A stretch of 64,000 nucleotides of DNA from Ruminococcaceae bacterium UBA7212 (GCA_002490525.1 DKUE01000037.1:9704-73703), one strand, 5' to 3'. Counted from the first letter of the stretch, positions 31,016-41,477 are shown. Numbers and translations are program-made. The notes: generated by a model not told the origin, from the letters alone.

Positions 31016-31495
31016 TTACGAATCGCTAAGCAATTCCTGCAAAACCGCCAAGCGCGGGTCAACAGGTTTTTTGCAGCCGCACACCGTTTCATTGCGGTCG
31101 GCGCCGCACATCGGACAAAGCCCTTTACAATCCGCTTTGCACAAAACCTTCATCGGCAATGCAAGCAAAACGTCCTCCCGCAGAAGCGCATCCAAATCAA
31201 AATGCATGTCCTCCGCCAGAATAAACTCGTCATTGTCCTCGTCATTCAGCGACGCAGTTAAAATGTGGGTAAACTGTTTTTGAAAGGAACGCACAACCGG
31301 TTTTAAGCAACGGTCGCAGGCAACAGTATCCTGAAAAGCAACGTCCGCTGTCAGTGAGACAACGCCCGCGCGGTTTTCAATTTTTCCGGACACACGGACA
31401 GGCACGTCCACACCGCTGTCCTCCATAAAAAAAGAATATTGAAATTCTTTTTTCAACCCAACGTTGTTAAAAACAGGCTCCAGTTCAATAAACAT
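31016..31495 (-). CDS. yceD: DUF177 (YceD) family protein
   Basis: A 159-residue YceD/DUF177 protein. It has CDRCLKPV in the middle (about residues 75-82) and a C-terminal zinc-knuckle-like cysteine cluster, CKADCKGLCPMCGADRNETVCGCKKP, with the family-typical C-x3-C-x2-L-C-x2-C-G spacing. It ends in DPRLAVLQELL, also typical. In plants and E. coli homologues take part in 23S rRNA accumulation. The ATG at 31495 follows GAGGT; the frame runs 20 codons further but crosses the promoter. First gene of the operon with rpmF. Confidence 0.92.
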   Translation of the reverse strand: MFIELEPVFNNVGLKKEFQYSFFMEDSGVDVPVRVSGKIENRAGVVSLTADVAFQDTVACDRCLKPVVRSFQKQFTHILTASLNDEDNDEFILAEDMHFDLDALLREDVLLALPMKVLCKADCKGLCPMCGADRNETVCGCKKPVDPRLAVLQELLSDS

Positions 31496-31523
31496 AACAT
31501 ACCTCAAAACTAACGCAAAAGAT

Positions 31524-31552
31524 ATTATAAAGGGTCTATACCGTTTTGTCAA
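31524..31552 (-). promoter_or_regulatory. Consensus promoter of the yceD-rpmF-DUF512-der operon
   Basis: A perfect TTGACA (31552-31547), 17-base spacer and perfect TATAAT (31529-31524) on the minus strand. One of the strongest promoters in the window, as expected for a ribosomal-protein operon. Confidence 0.88.
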
Positions 31553-31584
31553 CAAAAACTTTCGGAATTTACGCCTTTTCCGCG

Positions 31585-31617
31585 AAAAAGAAGCCGTTGT
31601 GACAGCACAACGGCTTC
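31585..31617 (-). terminator. Intrinsic terminator after the small P-loop gene
   Basis: A perfect 12-base stem (31590-31601 with 31606-31617, GAAGCCGTTGTG) and a four-base loop, followed on the minus strand by TTTTT. It separates the pgi/P-loop unit from the yceD operon. Confidence 0.88.
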
Positions 31618-31632
31618 CCCATACAACAAATC

Positions 31633-32052
31633 TCAGTTGATTTTTTCGCAGTATGCGAACATTCTCTCGGGGAGATTCTCAAGGTCGGTCGAAACCGTAA
31701 AGGTAAACGCTGTGCCCGAAATTTTGGAAAGCGCGTCAACCTTCGCCAAGAAATCGGCAAGCGCTTCATAATCTCTGCCGCCGATACGGAACGTTGCATC
31801 AACGAAAACATCGGTGATGTCGTGGTCGCCCGCGCAAAGGCCGCTCAGGAAGCCGTAAAATGCATCAAATCCCGAAACCGAGAAGCTGTCCGTCGCCACC
31901 AAGCGTGCACGATAGTTTACATCGTATGTAAGCTTGGTCTCCTTTTCAACGCAGATAACATTGCCGTTGGATTTTTCAATCGCGGCATTGACTTTGTCAA
32001 CCAAAAGCTTTGTTTTGCCTGAACCTTTGTGTCCAATGATAAGAGATACCAT
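31633..32052 (-). CDS. Small P-loop ATPase-like protein of unknown function
   Basis: A 139-residue cytoplasmic protein starting MVSLIIGHKGSGKTKLLVDKVN, with Walker A GHKGSGKTK at residues 7-15. A likely Walker B/beta strand is ITDVFVDATFRIG, and the rest is a minimal Rossmann-like core ending AYCEKIN. There is no signature for a known kinase or transporter. AGGAGGAG is optimal for the ATG at 32052. It lies 55 bases downstream of pgi, before a strong terminator, so it is the second gene of a pgi operon. I do not recognise the family beyond the P-loop. Confidence 0.75.
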   Translation of the reverse strand: MVSLIIGHKGSGKTKLLVDKVNAAIEKSNGNVICVEKETKLTYDVNYRARLVATDSFSVSGFDAFYGFLSGLCAGDHDITDVFVDATFRIGGRDYEALADFLAKVDALSKISGTAFTFTVSTDLENLPERMFAYCEKIN

Positions 32053-32107
32053 AAAGATCTCCTCCTGAATATTTATTTAATCCGCCCAACGCGGGAATCA
32101 ACAGAGT

Positions 32108-33448
32108 TTACAGACCGAGCCGCGCCTCAAGCGCTTTCGTCATTTCTTCATAACCGGGCTTGCCGAGCAGGGCAAACATATTGCGCTTATAGCTCTCCAC
32201 CCCAGGCTGATTGAAGGGATTGACACCGAGCGTATACCCGGAAATTGCACAGGCCTTTTCGAGAAAATACACAAGATAGCCGAAATTGTAAGCGTCCATT
32301 TCGTCCACTTCCAAAATCACATTCGGCACACCGCCGTCCACATGCGCCAGCACGGTACCCTCAAACGCTTTGCGGTTAACATACGCCATGGTTTTCCCCG
32401 AAAGGAAATTCAATCCGTCAGCGTTGGCGGCATCCGTACCGATTGTGACTTCTGTTTTCGGCTTTCCGAACACAACGGCGGTTTCAAACATGACGCGCTC
32501 GCCCTCTTGAATATACTGCCCCATAGAGTGCAGATCCGTGGAGAACACTGCGCTTGCGGGGAACAGACCCTTTCCGTCTTTGCCCTCGGATTCGCCGTAA
32601 AGCTGTTTAAACCACTCGTTCATCATGGTATAGTCCGGCTCGTACGCCACCATCATTTCAACGGATTTACCCTTTCTGTAAAGGATATTGCGCACAGCGG
32701 CATATTTTGCGCAGTCGTTTTCGGAAAGCTCATCAGCAGTAAACGCCGCGCGGGCATCCGCCGCGCCCTGCATCATTTTCGCAATGTCGATACCTGCCGC
32801 GGCAATCGGCAAAAGACCGACAGCTGTTAAAACAGAATAGCGTCCGCCGACATCATCCGGCACAACAAACGTCTCATAGCCCTGTTCATCGGAAAGCGCT
32901 TTCAAGGTTCCCTTTGCCTTGTCGGTCGTAACATAAATACGCTTTGCGGCCTCTTCTTTACCGTATTTTTTCTCGAGCAGTTCACGGAAAATACGAAAAG
33001 AGATAGCCGGCTCCGTTGTCGTGCCCGACTTGGAAATAACATTCACGGAAAAATCCTTGCCCTCGCACAACACCACCAGTTCGTTGAGCGCGGCAGAACT
33101 GATGGAATTGCCGCTGAAGAAAATCTGCGGCGTATCCTTGCAGAGCAGATTATAATTCTGCGATTTGCAAAACTCAATCGCGGCACGCGCGCCAAGATAG
33201 CTGCCGCCGATACCGATAACAATAAGCACCTGTGAATCCTTACGGATTTTTTCAGCCGCCTTTTCAATGCGGGCAAATTCTTCTTTATCGTAATTAACGG
33301 GAAGGTCAACCCAACCGAGGAAGTCGTTGCCTGCACCCGATTTGTCATGCACGGTTTTCTGTGCGGCCTTTACTTCTTCGGAAATTGCGGCATAATCGCC
33401 TTCCGAAATAAAATCGTTCAAATATTTTGTGTTTAACTTAACTGCCAT
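32108..33448 (-). CDS. pgi: Glucose-6-phosphate isomerase
   Basis: A 446-residue phosphoglucose isomerase interconverting glucose-6-phosphate and fructose-6-phosphate, at the short length usual in Firmicutes. Signature pieces are present: [15 protein letters not shown], the phosphate-binding [30 protein letters not shown], the catalytic-glutamate region [17 protein letters not shown], and [19 protein letters not shown] near the C-terminus. AAAGGGG lies 12 bases ahead of the ATG. It has its own promoter and heads a two-gene unit with the P-loop protein. Confidence 0.97.
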   Translation of the reverse strand: MAVKLNTKYLNDFISEGDYAAISEEVKAAQKTVHDKSGAGNDFLGWVDLPVNYDKEEFARIEKAAEKIRKDSQVLIVIGIGGSYLGARAAIEFCKSQNYNLLCKDTPQIFFSGNSISSAALNELVVLCEGKDFSVNVISKSGTTTEPAISFRIFRELLEKKYGKEEAAKRIYVTTDKAKGTLKALSDEQGYETFVVPDDVGGRYSVLTAVGLLPIAAAGIDIAKMMQGAADARAAFTADELSENDCAKYAAVRNILYRKGKSVEMMVAYEPDYTMMNEWFKQLYGESEGKDGKGLFPASAVFSTDLHSMGQYIQEGERVMFETAVVFGKPKTEVTIGTDAANADGLNFLSGKTMAYVNRKAFEGTVLAHVDGGVPNVILEVDEMDAYNFGYLVYFLEKACAISGYTLGVNPFNQPGVESYKRNMFALLGKPGYEEMTKALEARLGL

Positions 33449-33535
33449 TTGCTGTTGTTTACCCCTTTGATGATTTCAACATCTTGTATAATGCAGTATA
33501 AGGCAACCGAATTCGGAACCTTATATGTTGCTTTT

Positions 33536-33564
33536 ATTTTACCCTAAATCCGTATGGTTTTCAA
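33536..33564 (-). promoter_or_regulatory. Promoter of pgi
   Basis: TTGAAA (33564-33559), 17 bases and TAAAAT (33541-33536) on the minus strand. The predicted leader is about 80 bases and contains the palindrome CCGAATTCGG, which could be an operator or simply chance. Confidence 0.6.
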
Positions 33565-33620
33565 TACAAATTTATGAATTTTTTTGAAATTCTGCGTATA
33601 CAGGTACACATGCCGCGAAA

Positions 33621-34775
33621 TCAAGTGCAAATCAGACACAAAAGCCGTCGAAAGGTCTCGAAGAAAGTCAGCCTCGGGATTTCATTTTCACAAAGCAAAT
33701 CGTAAGTATAAACTGTTTCACCGTTCAATTTAAAATACACACGTCCTAAAAGCTGCCCCCGCTCCACGGGTGCCTCCACAGAGGCGGCAAGGTCGATTTC
33801 CTGCGTTACGCTGTCCGCCTTTCCTTTTTCAAGCAAAACGCTCTGCGCTTCGGGAATAACGGGCAGAACGGAATCCACCGCACCCTTCAGCACCGTCACC
33901 GCAGGAATCCGCGCAGCATCAACCGCCATCGCGGTGCTTTCATAATTTGCAAAGCCCCAGTCAAGCATAGTGCGGGCGCTCGAAAAACGGTCATCACTCG
34001 TTTCACTGCCGAGCACCACGGCAACCAAATGCAAATCTCCCCGTTTTGCGGACGCAGAAACACAGCACCCCGCTTTAGAGGTCGTACCCGTTTTTAATCC
34101 CGTTGCCCCCTCATAAAAGCGCACCAGTTTATTGGTGTTCACAAGCTCCGTTTTCCCACCGCGCAGAGAGTCCATCCAAATCGTTGAATAATTGATAATT
34201 TGCTTATGCGACAGCAGTTCCGCAGACATCAGCGCAATATCATACGCACTGGTTTTATGATTTTCGGCAGTGTCGTCCAGTCCTGTGCAGTTTTCAAAAT
34301 TGGTATCCTGCATACCGAGTTCTTTCGCGCGCGTGTTCATCATCTTCACAAAACCCGCACTGCTGCCCGCAACATATTCTCCGAGCGCCTCGCACGCATC
34401 GTTTGCACTGGCGACCACAGCAGCCTTCAAAAGTTCGTCCACCGTCATCTGCTCGCCTTCCTCCAGCCAAATCTGCGAACCGCCCTTTTCGCACGCCTCG
34501 CGGCTCGCAGTCACGGTATCGCTGAGGGAAATTTTGCCGCTGTCCAGCGCCTCCATAACCAAAAGAATCGTCATCACCTTCGTCACGGATGCGGGAAACA
34601 GCTGTTCGTGCGCATTTTGCGCCATCAGCACCCGACCGGTGCCGACATCCATTAAAACACCGGACTGTGCTTTAATTTCCACCTGCATGGGTGGCAATTC
34701 CTCCGTCGCAAACGCAGGGATACACAGCATGAACAGGATACACAGCGAAAGTACCGCCGCAAAAATTTTTTTCAT
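33621..34775 (-). CDS. dacF: D-alanyl-D-alanine carboxypeptidase (DacF/PBP5 type)
   Basis: A 384-residue S11-family penicillin-binding protein that trims the terminal D-Ala of peptidoglycan stem peptides. It has a signal peptide (about 1-23, MKKIFAAVLSLCILFMLCIPAFA) and the active-site motifs Ser63-x-x-Lys66 (SVTK), Ser123 (SAN) and K228-T-G (KTGTT). A PBP5-type C-terminal domain follows, and the last residues (FFETFRRLLCLICT) could be the amphipathic membrane anchor. AAAGGGG lies before the ATG. Divergent from ligA with shared promoter sequence. In sporulating bacteria such enzymes act in vegetative wall or in cortex synthesis; which applies here is open. Confidence 0.95.
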   Translation of the reverse strand: MKKIFAAVLSLCILFMLCIPAFATEELPPMQVEIKAQSGVLMDVGTGRVLMAQNAHEQLFPASVTKVMTILLVMEALDSGKISLSDTVTASREACEKGGSQIWLEEGEQMTVDELLKAAVVASANDACEALGEYVAGSSAGFVKMMNTRAKELGMQDTNFENCTGLDDTAENHKTSAYDIALMSAELLSHKQIINYSTIWMDSLRGGKTELVNTNKLVRFYEGATGLKTGTTSKAGCCVSASAKRGDLHLVAVVLGSETSDDRFSSARTMLDWGFANYESTAMAVDAARIPAVTVLKGAVDSVLPVIPEAQSVLLEKGKADSVTQEIDLAASVEAPVERGQLLGRVYFKLNGETVYTYDLLCENEIPRLTFFETFRRLLCLICT

Positions 34776-34817
34776 CGGTCACAACCCCTTTCCTTCTACT
34801 TCTATATGCATATAAGC

Positions 34818-36862
<2,045 letters not shown>

Positions 36863-37213
36863 TTCTTCATACGCAGTATTCCGAAAGGCGATAACTGCTC
36901 CGACACAAAATAAATTTTTGGCATATCGGTTATGATGAAGTCAGCCGCATCCGAAAGCAAAAACAGGAAAATCCGTCTCGTTGGATTCTCCTGTTTTTTG
37001 ATGTATTCTTTCATTCTATGCCAAAAAGATGTCTTTGCGTTTTTGATGTGTAGATTTGAACCCTTGCCGAAATCCGAATAAAAGCGTTCGCGGAGGCTCA
37101 TGTTGGAATTAAAATCTCCTCTCAACATTTGCGAAGCAAATATTTTACTCGCCACAGGCAATCCCATAAAAAATGAAATACTTGAATTCCATTAATCTTG
37201 ACACGTTTCGAAC
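36863..37213. other. Intergenic region without a supported gene (contains ligA terminator)
   Basis: Apart from the ligA terminator, no gene is supported. A minus-strand frame from an ATG at 37101 (MSLRERFYSDFGKG...) reads through the terminator into the antisense of ligA; it has a purine-rich stretch upstream but no family signature. The sequence may be an old element remnant, as considered in the findings. Confidence 0.5.
36959..36999 (+). terminator. Intrinsic terminator of ligA
   Basis: AAAACAGGA (from 36960) and an inner ATCC pair with GGAT and TCCTGTTTT, ending in a six-T run at 36994-36999. It lies about 100 bases past the ligA stop. Confidence 0.8.
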
Positions 37214-37257
37214 AAAAAGCAACGGCAACTTTCTTAATCGAAAATTGCCGTTGCTTT
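37214..37257 (-). terminator. Intrinsic terminator of the tRNA-Leu unit
   Basis: A perfect 13-base stem AAAGCAACGGCAA (37216-37228) with 37245-37257 and a 16-base loop, followed on the minus strand by TTTTT. It ends the tRNA transcript just past the CCA. Confidence 0.88.
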
Positions 37258-37259
37258 GT

Positions 37260-37346
37260 TGGTGCGGATAAGAGGACTTGAACCTCCACCGAGTTGCCCC
37301 GACTAGAACCTGAATCTAGCGCGTCTGCCGATTCCGCCATATCCGC
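37260..37346 (-). tRNA. tRNA-Leu (anticodon CAG)
   Basis: The minus strand gives an 87-base tRNA beginning GCGGATATGGCGGAATCGGC with the acceptor stem GCGGATA/TATCCGC. The anticodon loop is TTCAGGT inside the stem CTAGA/TCTAG, so the anticodon is CAG, reading the leucine codon CUG. The long variable arm of class II tRNAs is present (TCGGGGCAACTCGG). The T loop GGTTCAAGTCC is standard. CCA is encoded (37262-37260). Confidence 0.97.
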
Positions 37347-37451
37347 ATATACACTCTCTACATTTTACACGGCGAGAGCAAACCGAGACGGAGCACAAAG
37401 CTTAACCCGTGAGCACGTTTTGAAACGGAATTCTCCGCAGAACGCTTCAAT

Positions 37452-37480
37452 ATAATAGCACGATTATATGCGGTTGTCAA
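37452..37480 (-). promoter_or_regulatory. Promoter of tRNA-Leu
   Basis: A perfect TTGACA (37480-37475), 17 bases and TATTAT (37457-37452) on the minus strand. It implies a precursor with about 100 bases of 5' leader before the mature tRNA. Confidence 0.82.
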
Positions 37481-37618
37481 TCTGTTTTTTTATTTTTTTG
37501 ATGCATATGTTTCATTTTTATTTTGACGCCGTTTCTCTTACAGATACCGAGAGAATCTGCCGATTCGCCGATTTACAAAAACGCCATTCTTTTCTATGCA
37601 CATTTTTGCCGAAAAGGC

Positions 37619-37647
37619 TTGTGCTGTGCCACAGGTTTATGTATAAT
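37619..37647 (+). promoter_or_regulatory. Promoter of the hydrogen-sensing operon
   Basis: TTGTGC (37619-37624), 17 bases and a perfect TATAAT (37642-37647). The start near 37654 gives a very short leader with a GGAGG site directly before the first gene. Confidence 0.65.
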
Positions 37648-37676
37648 TATAATATATAGAAACGGAGGTCTCCTTT

Positions 37677-38027
37677 ATGAAAGTTCGTGAGATTCAGGAT
37701 ATTCTTTCTGCAGAAATTATTTGCGGCGAAGAATTTTTGGAGCGGGATGTATTTTCCGCCTGCGGCAGTGACATGATGAGCGACGTGCTTGCTTATGTGA
37801 AAGAACAGGCGGTTCTGCTTTCGGGACTGATGAATCCGCAGGTGGTGCGCACCGCGGAAATGATGGATATGCAGTGCATTGTATTCGTACGCGGCAAACG
37901 TCCCGACGACAGCATTATCGCACTGGCTAAGGACAGAGACATCGTTTTGCTTTCAACGAAGCTGCCGATGTTCGCCTCGTGCGGGCTGTTATATGAAAAC
38001 GGACTTCGGGGAGGCGCAATCCGATGA
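37677..38027 (+). CDS. DRTGG-domain protein (putative sensing-operon component)
   Basis: A 116-residue single-domain protein like the N-terminal DRTGG domain of HPr kinase and of phosphotransacetylases. Conserved pieces are FSACGSDMMSDVLAYV, VLLSGLMNPQVVRTAEMMDMQCIVFVRGKRP and STKLPMFASCGLLYENGL. Such stand-alone domains are thought to bind ligands and are typically encoded beside sensory [FeFe] hydrogenases in Clostridia. GGAGGTCTCCTTT precedes the ATG. The next gene overlaps it by four bases (ATGA). First gene of a six-gene operon. Confidence 0.85.
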   Translation: MKVREIQDILSAEIICGEEFLERDVFSACGSDMMSDVLAYVKEQAVLLSGLMNPQVVRTAEMMDMQCIVFVRGKRPDDSIIALAKDRDIVLLSTKLPMFASCGLLYENGLRGGAIR

Positions 38028-38443
38028 GTTTAATCGAATTGCACTACGAAGTACCCGGCGATGACTTCACCCGTGCGGGCGAGGCTTCCGGCGATGTCAA
38101 GCGGCAGCTCAAACAGCTGGGCTTTGAGCCTGCGACCATCCGCAATGTAGTGATTGCCCTGTATGAGGGCGAAATCAATATGGTCATTCATGCGGGCGGC
38201 GGTGAAATCGACGTTTCCATCGACCCCGACCGTATTCGCATGGTGCTGCGCGACCACGGACCCGGCATTCCCGATGTGGCGCTTGCCATGCAAGAAGGAT
38301 TTTCCACCGCGCCCGACAATGTGCGCGCTTTGGGCTTTGGCGCAGGCATGGGACTGCCGAACATCAAAAAATATACGAACGATATGCAGATCGAGACAGA
38401 AATCGGCGTAGGTACAACCATGTATTTGCGCGTAGATGTATAA
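38024..38443 (+). CDS. Anti-sigma-factor-type ATP-binding protein (HATPase, RsbW-like)
   Basis: A 139-residue GHKL-fold protein. The N box is in NVVIALYEGEINMVIHAGGG, the G1 box in LRDHGPGIPD and the G2 region in GFGAGMGLPNIKKYTNDM. It lacks the histidine-phosphotransfer domain of sensor kinases and resembles RsbW/SpoIIAB-type serine kinases, which phosphorylate anti-anti-sigma partners. No such partner is visible in this operon. Overlap with the DRTGG gene indicates coupling. It probably passes on a signal generated by the hydrogenase-like sensor; this is inference from gene order. Confidence 0.85.
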   Translation: MSLIELHYEVPGDDFTRAGEASGDVKRQLKQLGFEPATIRNVVIALYEGEINMVIHAGGGEIDVSIDPDRIRMVLRDHGPGIPDVALAMQEGFSTAPDNVRALGFGAGMGLPNIKKYTNDMQIETEIGVGTTMYLRVDV

Positions 38444-38505
38444 TGCCGCCGCATTGAATTTTGTGCGGTATGACAGGCACTCTTTCTGTAACGGAGTGAA
38501 TACAT

Positions 38506-39834
38506 ATGGCAACAACTGAATTTTTCCATTCGGTTCGGCTTGACGAAGAAAAATGCAAGGGATGCATCAACTGCATCAAACGCTGTCCGACGGGTGCAAT
38601 CCGTGTGCGGCGCGGCAAAGCATACATCATTTCGGAACGCTGTATCGATTGCGGCGAATGCATCCGCATCTGCCCGAACCATGCAAAATACGCCGAGAAA
38701 TACTCCTTTAACGAAATTCTCGACTACAAATACCGTATTGCTCTGCCCGCGCCGACACTGTACGGGCAATTTAACAACTTAGACGATGTGGACTATGTGC
38801 TGACCGCGTTTTTGCGGCTCGGCTTTGACGATGTGTTCGAAGTATCCGTCGGTGCAGAGCTGGTATCCGAAGCAACCAGACTATACATGAAGCAAAAGGA
38901 AACCGTCCGTCCTGTCATCTCCTCTGCCTGCCCCGCCGTGGTACGGCTGATTCGTGTGCGTTTTCCGAATCTGATTCCGAATGTATTGGATTTGAATGCA
39001 CCGATGGAAGAAGCGGCACGGCTGGCGCGTGAACGTGCTATGGAAAAAACCGGACTTCCCGCAGAAGATATCGGTGTTTTTTTCATCACGCCCTGCACGG
39101 CAAAAATCACGGCAATCAAGCAGCCGATTTGCAATGAAAAATCGCATGTCAGCGGTGTATTCGGCATCAAAGACATTTATCCCGTTCTGCTCGGGCAGAT
39201 GGATAAGCTGACCGCGACCGTTCCGCTGAAGCATTCAGGACTGATGGGTGTCGGCTGGGCGTCCTCGGGCGGGGAATCCGCCGCACTGCTTAAGGAGCGG
39301 TATCTTGCCGCAGACGGTATTGAAAACGTGATTCAAGTGTTAGAGGAGTTGGAAAACGAAAAGCTGAACGACTTGGATTTTATTGAACTGAATGCCTGTG
39401 CGGGCGGCTGTGTCGGCGGACCGCTGACGGTTGAAAATCCGTATGTGGCGAAAGCCAGATTGCAACGTCTGCGAAAATATCTGCCCGTTTCCTGCAACCA
39501 TTTGCCCTCAGATGAAATTCCCGACGAAATGCGTTGGGAAAAGCCGCTGGAATCCGTTAACATCATGAAACTGGACGAAGATTTGCGCAAAGCAATGCAA
39601 AAAATGCAGAAAATGAATGAAATTGAAAAGGTTTTGCCGGGGCTTGACTGCGGTACCTGCGGTGCCCCTTCCTGCCGCGACTTGGCAGAAGATATTGTGC
39701 GCGGTAAAGGTGCGATTGAGGACTGTGTATTCTTCACCCGCGATAAATCGGATAACCGTGACTTTATTCCGATTCCTGCACCGTTCAGAAAATCCGATAC
39801 AGAAATCCGTTTGAAAGAGAAAGACAAGATATGA
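38506..39834 (+). CDS. Sensory-type [FeFe] hydrogenase with extra Fe-S domain (HydS-like)
   Basis: A 442-residue iron-sulphur protein. Two [4Fe-4S] ferredoxin motifs come first (C17/C20/C23/C27 and C46/C49/C52/C56). The hydrogenase domain follows, with the four cysteines that hold the H-cluster: C142 (SSACPAV), C197 (TPCTAK), C298 and C302 (NACAGGCVGG). The residue before C142 is Ala141, where catalytic enzymes have the proton-transfer cysteine (normally TSCCP), a change known from sensory hydrogenases. A C-terminal Fe-S domain (C382, C385, C390, C407; DCGTCGAPSC) replaces the usual PAS domain. No membrane segment or Tat signal is seen. It is in an operon with DRTGG, RsbW-like and PHP proteins, so sensing H2 or redox state is more likely than bulk H2 turnover. 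Confidence 0.88.
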   Translation: MATTEFFHSVRLDEEKCKGCINCIKRCPTGAIRVRRGKAYIISERCIDCGECIRICPNHAKYAEKYSFNEILDYKYRIALPAPTLYGQFNNLDDVDYVLTAFLRLGFDDVFEVSVGAELVSEATRLYMKQKETVRPVISSACPAVVRLIRVRFPNLIPNVLDLNAPMEEAARLARERAMEKTGLPAEDIGVFFITPCTAKITAIKQPICNEKSHVSGVFGIKDIYPVLLGQMDKLTATVPLKHSGLMGVGWASSGGESAALLKERYLAADGIENVIQVLEELENEKLNDLDFIELNACAGGCVGGPLTVENPYVAKARLQRLRKYLPVSCNHLPSDEIPDEMRWEKPLESVNIMKLDEDLRKAMQKMQKMNEIEKVLPGLDCGTCGAPSCRDLAEDIVRGKGAIEDCVFFTRDKSDNRDFIPIPAPFRKSDTEIRLKEKDKI

Positions 39835-41135
39835 AAATTTTATTTAAAAACGGAAATATTATAGACACGGAACAAGGCGGTACGGTGCTTCGCGGCACCG
39901 ATTTGCTGGTGCACAACGGCAAAATTGAGGCGGTCGGCAAAATCAGTGAAGCGGCGGACCGCATTATAGACCTAAACGGCGCGTATATACTGCCGGGGCT
40001 TATCAATGCGCATGTGCATCTGTTCGGCTCCGGAAAGCCTGCAAAAGCACTTTCGGGCGGTGCAATGCAAAAGTTTTTAATGCTCTTGCTGAAAACGCCG
40101 TTCGGCGCAAAAATTATGGACAAAATCATTGCGGGCAATGCGTTGGCACAATTAAAAAGCGGTGTTACAACCATTCGCGCCGTCGGGGATTTTTGTTACA
40201 GTGACATCCGTGTGCGAGATAAAATTAAAGCAGGCAGGCTTATCGGTCCGCGTATGTTAGTGTCAGGTCCCGCCATTACCGTCACAGGCGGGCACGGTGA
40301 CGGCACCTTTGCCATGACAAGCGAGGACATTCCGACACTGGTTTCTTTTGTGGAAAAGAACGCAAAAGCCGGTGTAGACCTCATTAAAATCTGCGTGACG
40401 GGCGGTGTGATGGATGCCAAAGAAGCCGGGCATCCCGGCGAACTGAAAATGAATTTACAGCAAACCAAAGCTGTCTGCGACCGAGCGCACGAACTCGGGC
40501 TGCGTGTGGCATCCCACACAGAAAGCGAAGAGGGCTTGGAAGTCGCACTGCAGGGCGGCGTAGATACCGTAGAGCACGGTGCCGCCATCAACACAGAAAT
40601 GCTGAACATATACAAAAAGAACCGTGCTTCTATGATTGTCACATTTTCCCCGTGCGTACCGCTTGCATTTTTACCGCCCGAAATCACAAAATTGGACAGC
40701 AAGGCAACCGTAAACACAAAAATTGTCGGCAAGGGTATGATTGACGGCGCATGCATGGCGCTTGAAAGCGGAATCGCGGTCGGCTGCGGTACGGATGCTT
40801 CCTGCCCGCTGTGCACACAATACAACACTTGGCGGGAGCTTGTGTACCTTTCTCATTTCTGCGGTCTTTCCCCTGCCCAAGCCATTTGCACGGCAACACT
40901 CGGCAACGCGCAGATTTTGGGGATTGACAGCATCACGGGCTCCGTTGCAGCGGGAAAAGATGCAGATATTTTAATTGTCCGCAACAACCCGACCAAGGAC
41001 CTGTCCGCACTGCGTGACCCGCTGTATGTACTGGCAAACGGCAATTTGCTGGAACAGCCGAAGCAAAACAGGCTGTCCAAGGTGGAACAGTGGCTGGACA
41101 GCATTCAACTAGATAAAGCAGATTTTACAGTGTAA
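39831..41135 (+). CDS. Amidohydrolase family protein (imidazolonepropionase/prolidase-like)
   Basis: A 434-residue metal-dependent hydrolase with a TIM barrel. Metal ligands are visible: HxH in INAHVHLFG, the conserved lysine in LIKICVTGG, His in ASHTESEEG and VEHGAA, and the catalytic Asp in GCGTDASCP. The shape GIDSITGSVAAGKDADILI at the C-terminus is the return of the small beta domain. It matches the cluster around imidazolonepropionase and Xaa-Pro amidohydrolases, but the substrate is unknown. It begins with an ATGA overlap to the hydrogenase stop. Its presence inside the sensing operon is unusual, see findings. Confidence 0.85.
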   Translation: MKILFKNGNIIDTEQGGTVLRGTDLLVHNGKIEAVGKISEAADRIIDLNGAYILPGLINAHVHLFGSGKPAKALSGGAMQKFLMLLLKTPFGAKIMDKIIAGNALAQLKSGVTTIRAVGDFCYSDIRVRDKIKAGRLIGPRMLVSGPAITVTGGHGDGTFAMTSEDIPTLVSFVEKNAKAGVDLIKICVTGGVMDAKEAGHPGELKMNLQQTKAVCDRAHELGLRVASHTESEEGLEVALQGGVDTVEHGAAINTEMLNIYKKNRASMIVTFSPCVPLAFLPPEITKLDSKATVNTKIVGKGMIDGACMALESGIAVGCGTDASCPLCTQYNTWRELVYLSHFCGLSPAQAICTATLGNAQILGIDSITGSVAAGKDADILIVRNNPTKDLSALRDPLYVLANGNLLEQPKQNRLSKVEQWLDSIQLDKADFTV

Positions 41136-41150
41136 TACAGAGGTGGCTTT

Positions 41151-41477
41151 ATGACCGTTCGGGAATTTGCAGAAATGCAGAATTTGAATATTTTGGTAGA
41201 GGCGGATATGACGCGCGACATCAGCGGCGGTTATTGCGGGGATTTGTTAAGCTGGGTCATGTCCCGTGCACAAAGCGATGACTGCTGGTTTACCGTGATG
41301 GGCAATATCAACGCTGTGGCTGTCAGCGTTTTGGCAGACTGCGCGTGTATTGTGCTCTGTGAAAATGCGCCGCTCGACGAGGACGCAAAAAAGAAGGCGG
41401 AACAGCAGGATGTCAACATACTGTCTTCCGACAAAAACGCTTTTGTGCTGGCATCGGCGCTCGGTGCGGTGCTGTGA
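41151..41477 (+). CDS. Second DRTGG-like small protein
   Basis: A 108-residue protein with the same plan as the DRTGG domain: MTVREFAEMQNLNILVEADMTRDISGGYCGDLLSWVMS, then the strand INAVAVSVLADCACIVLCENAPLDED and the end DKNAFVLASALGAV. It is more divergent than the first DRTGG gene and could be a phosphotransacetylase-like or serine-kinase-like ligand-binding domain. GAGGTGG lies before the ATG. Its stop overlaps the PHP gene (TGATG). Pairs of such small proteins are common in clostridial sensory hydrogenase operons. Confidence 0.8.
   Translation: MTVREFAEMQNLNILVEADMTRDISGGYCGDLLSWVMSRAQSDDCWFTVMGNINAVAVSVLADCACIVLCENAPLDEDAKKKAEQQDVNILSSDKNAFVLASALGAVL

Noticed and set aside
37122..37340. 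A 72-codon frame beginning MAESADALDSG over the tRNA-Leu gene
   Set aside because: This peptide is the well-known spurious translation of tRNA-Leu sequence.
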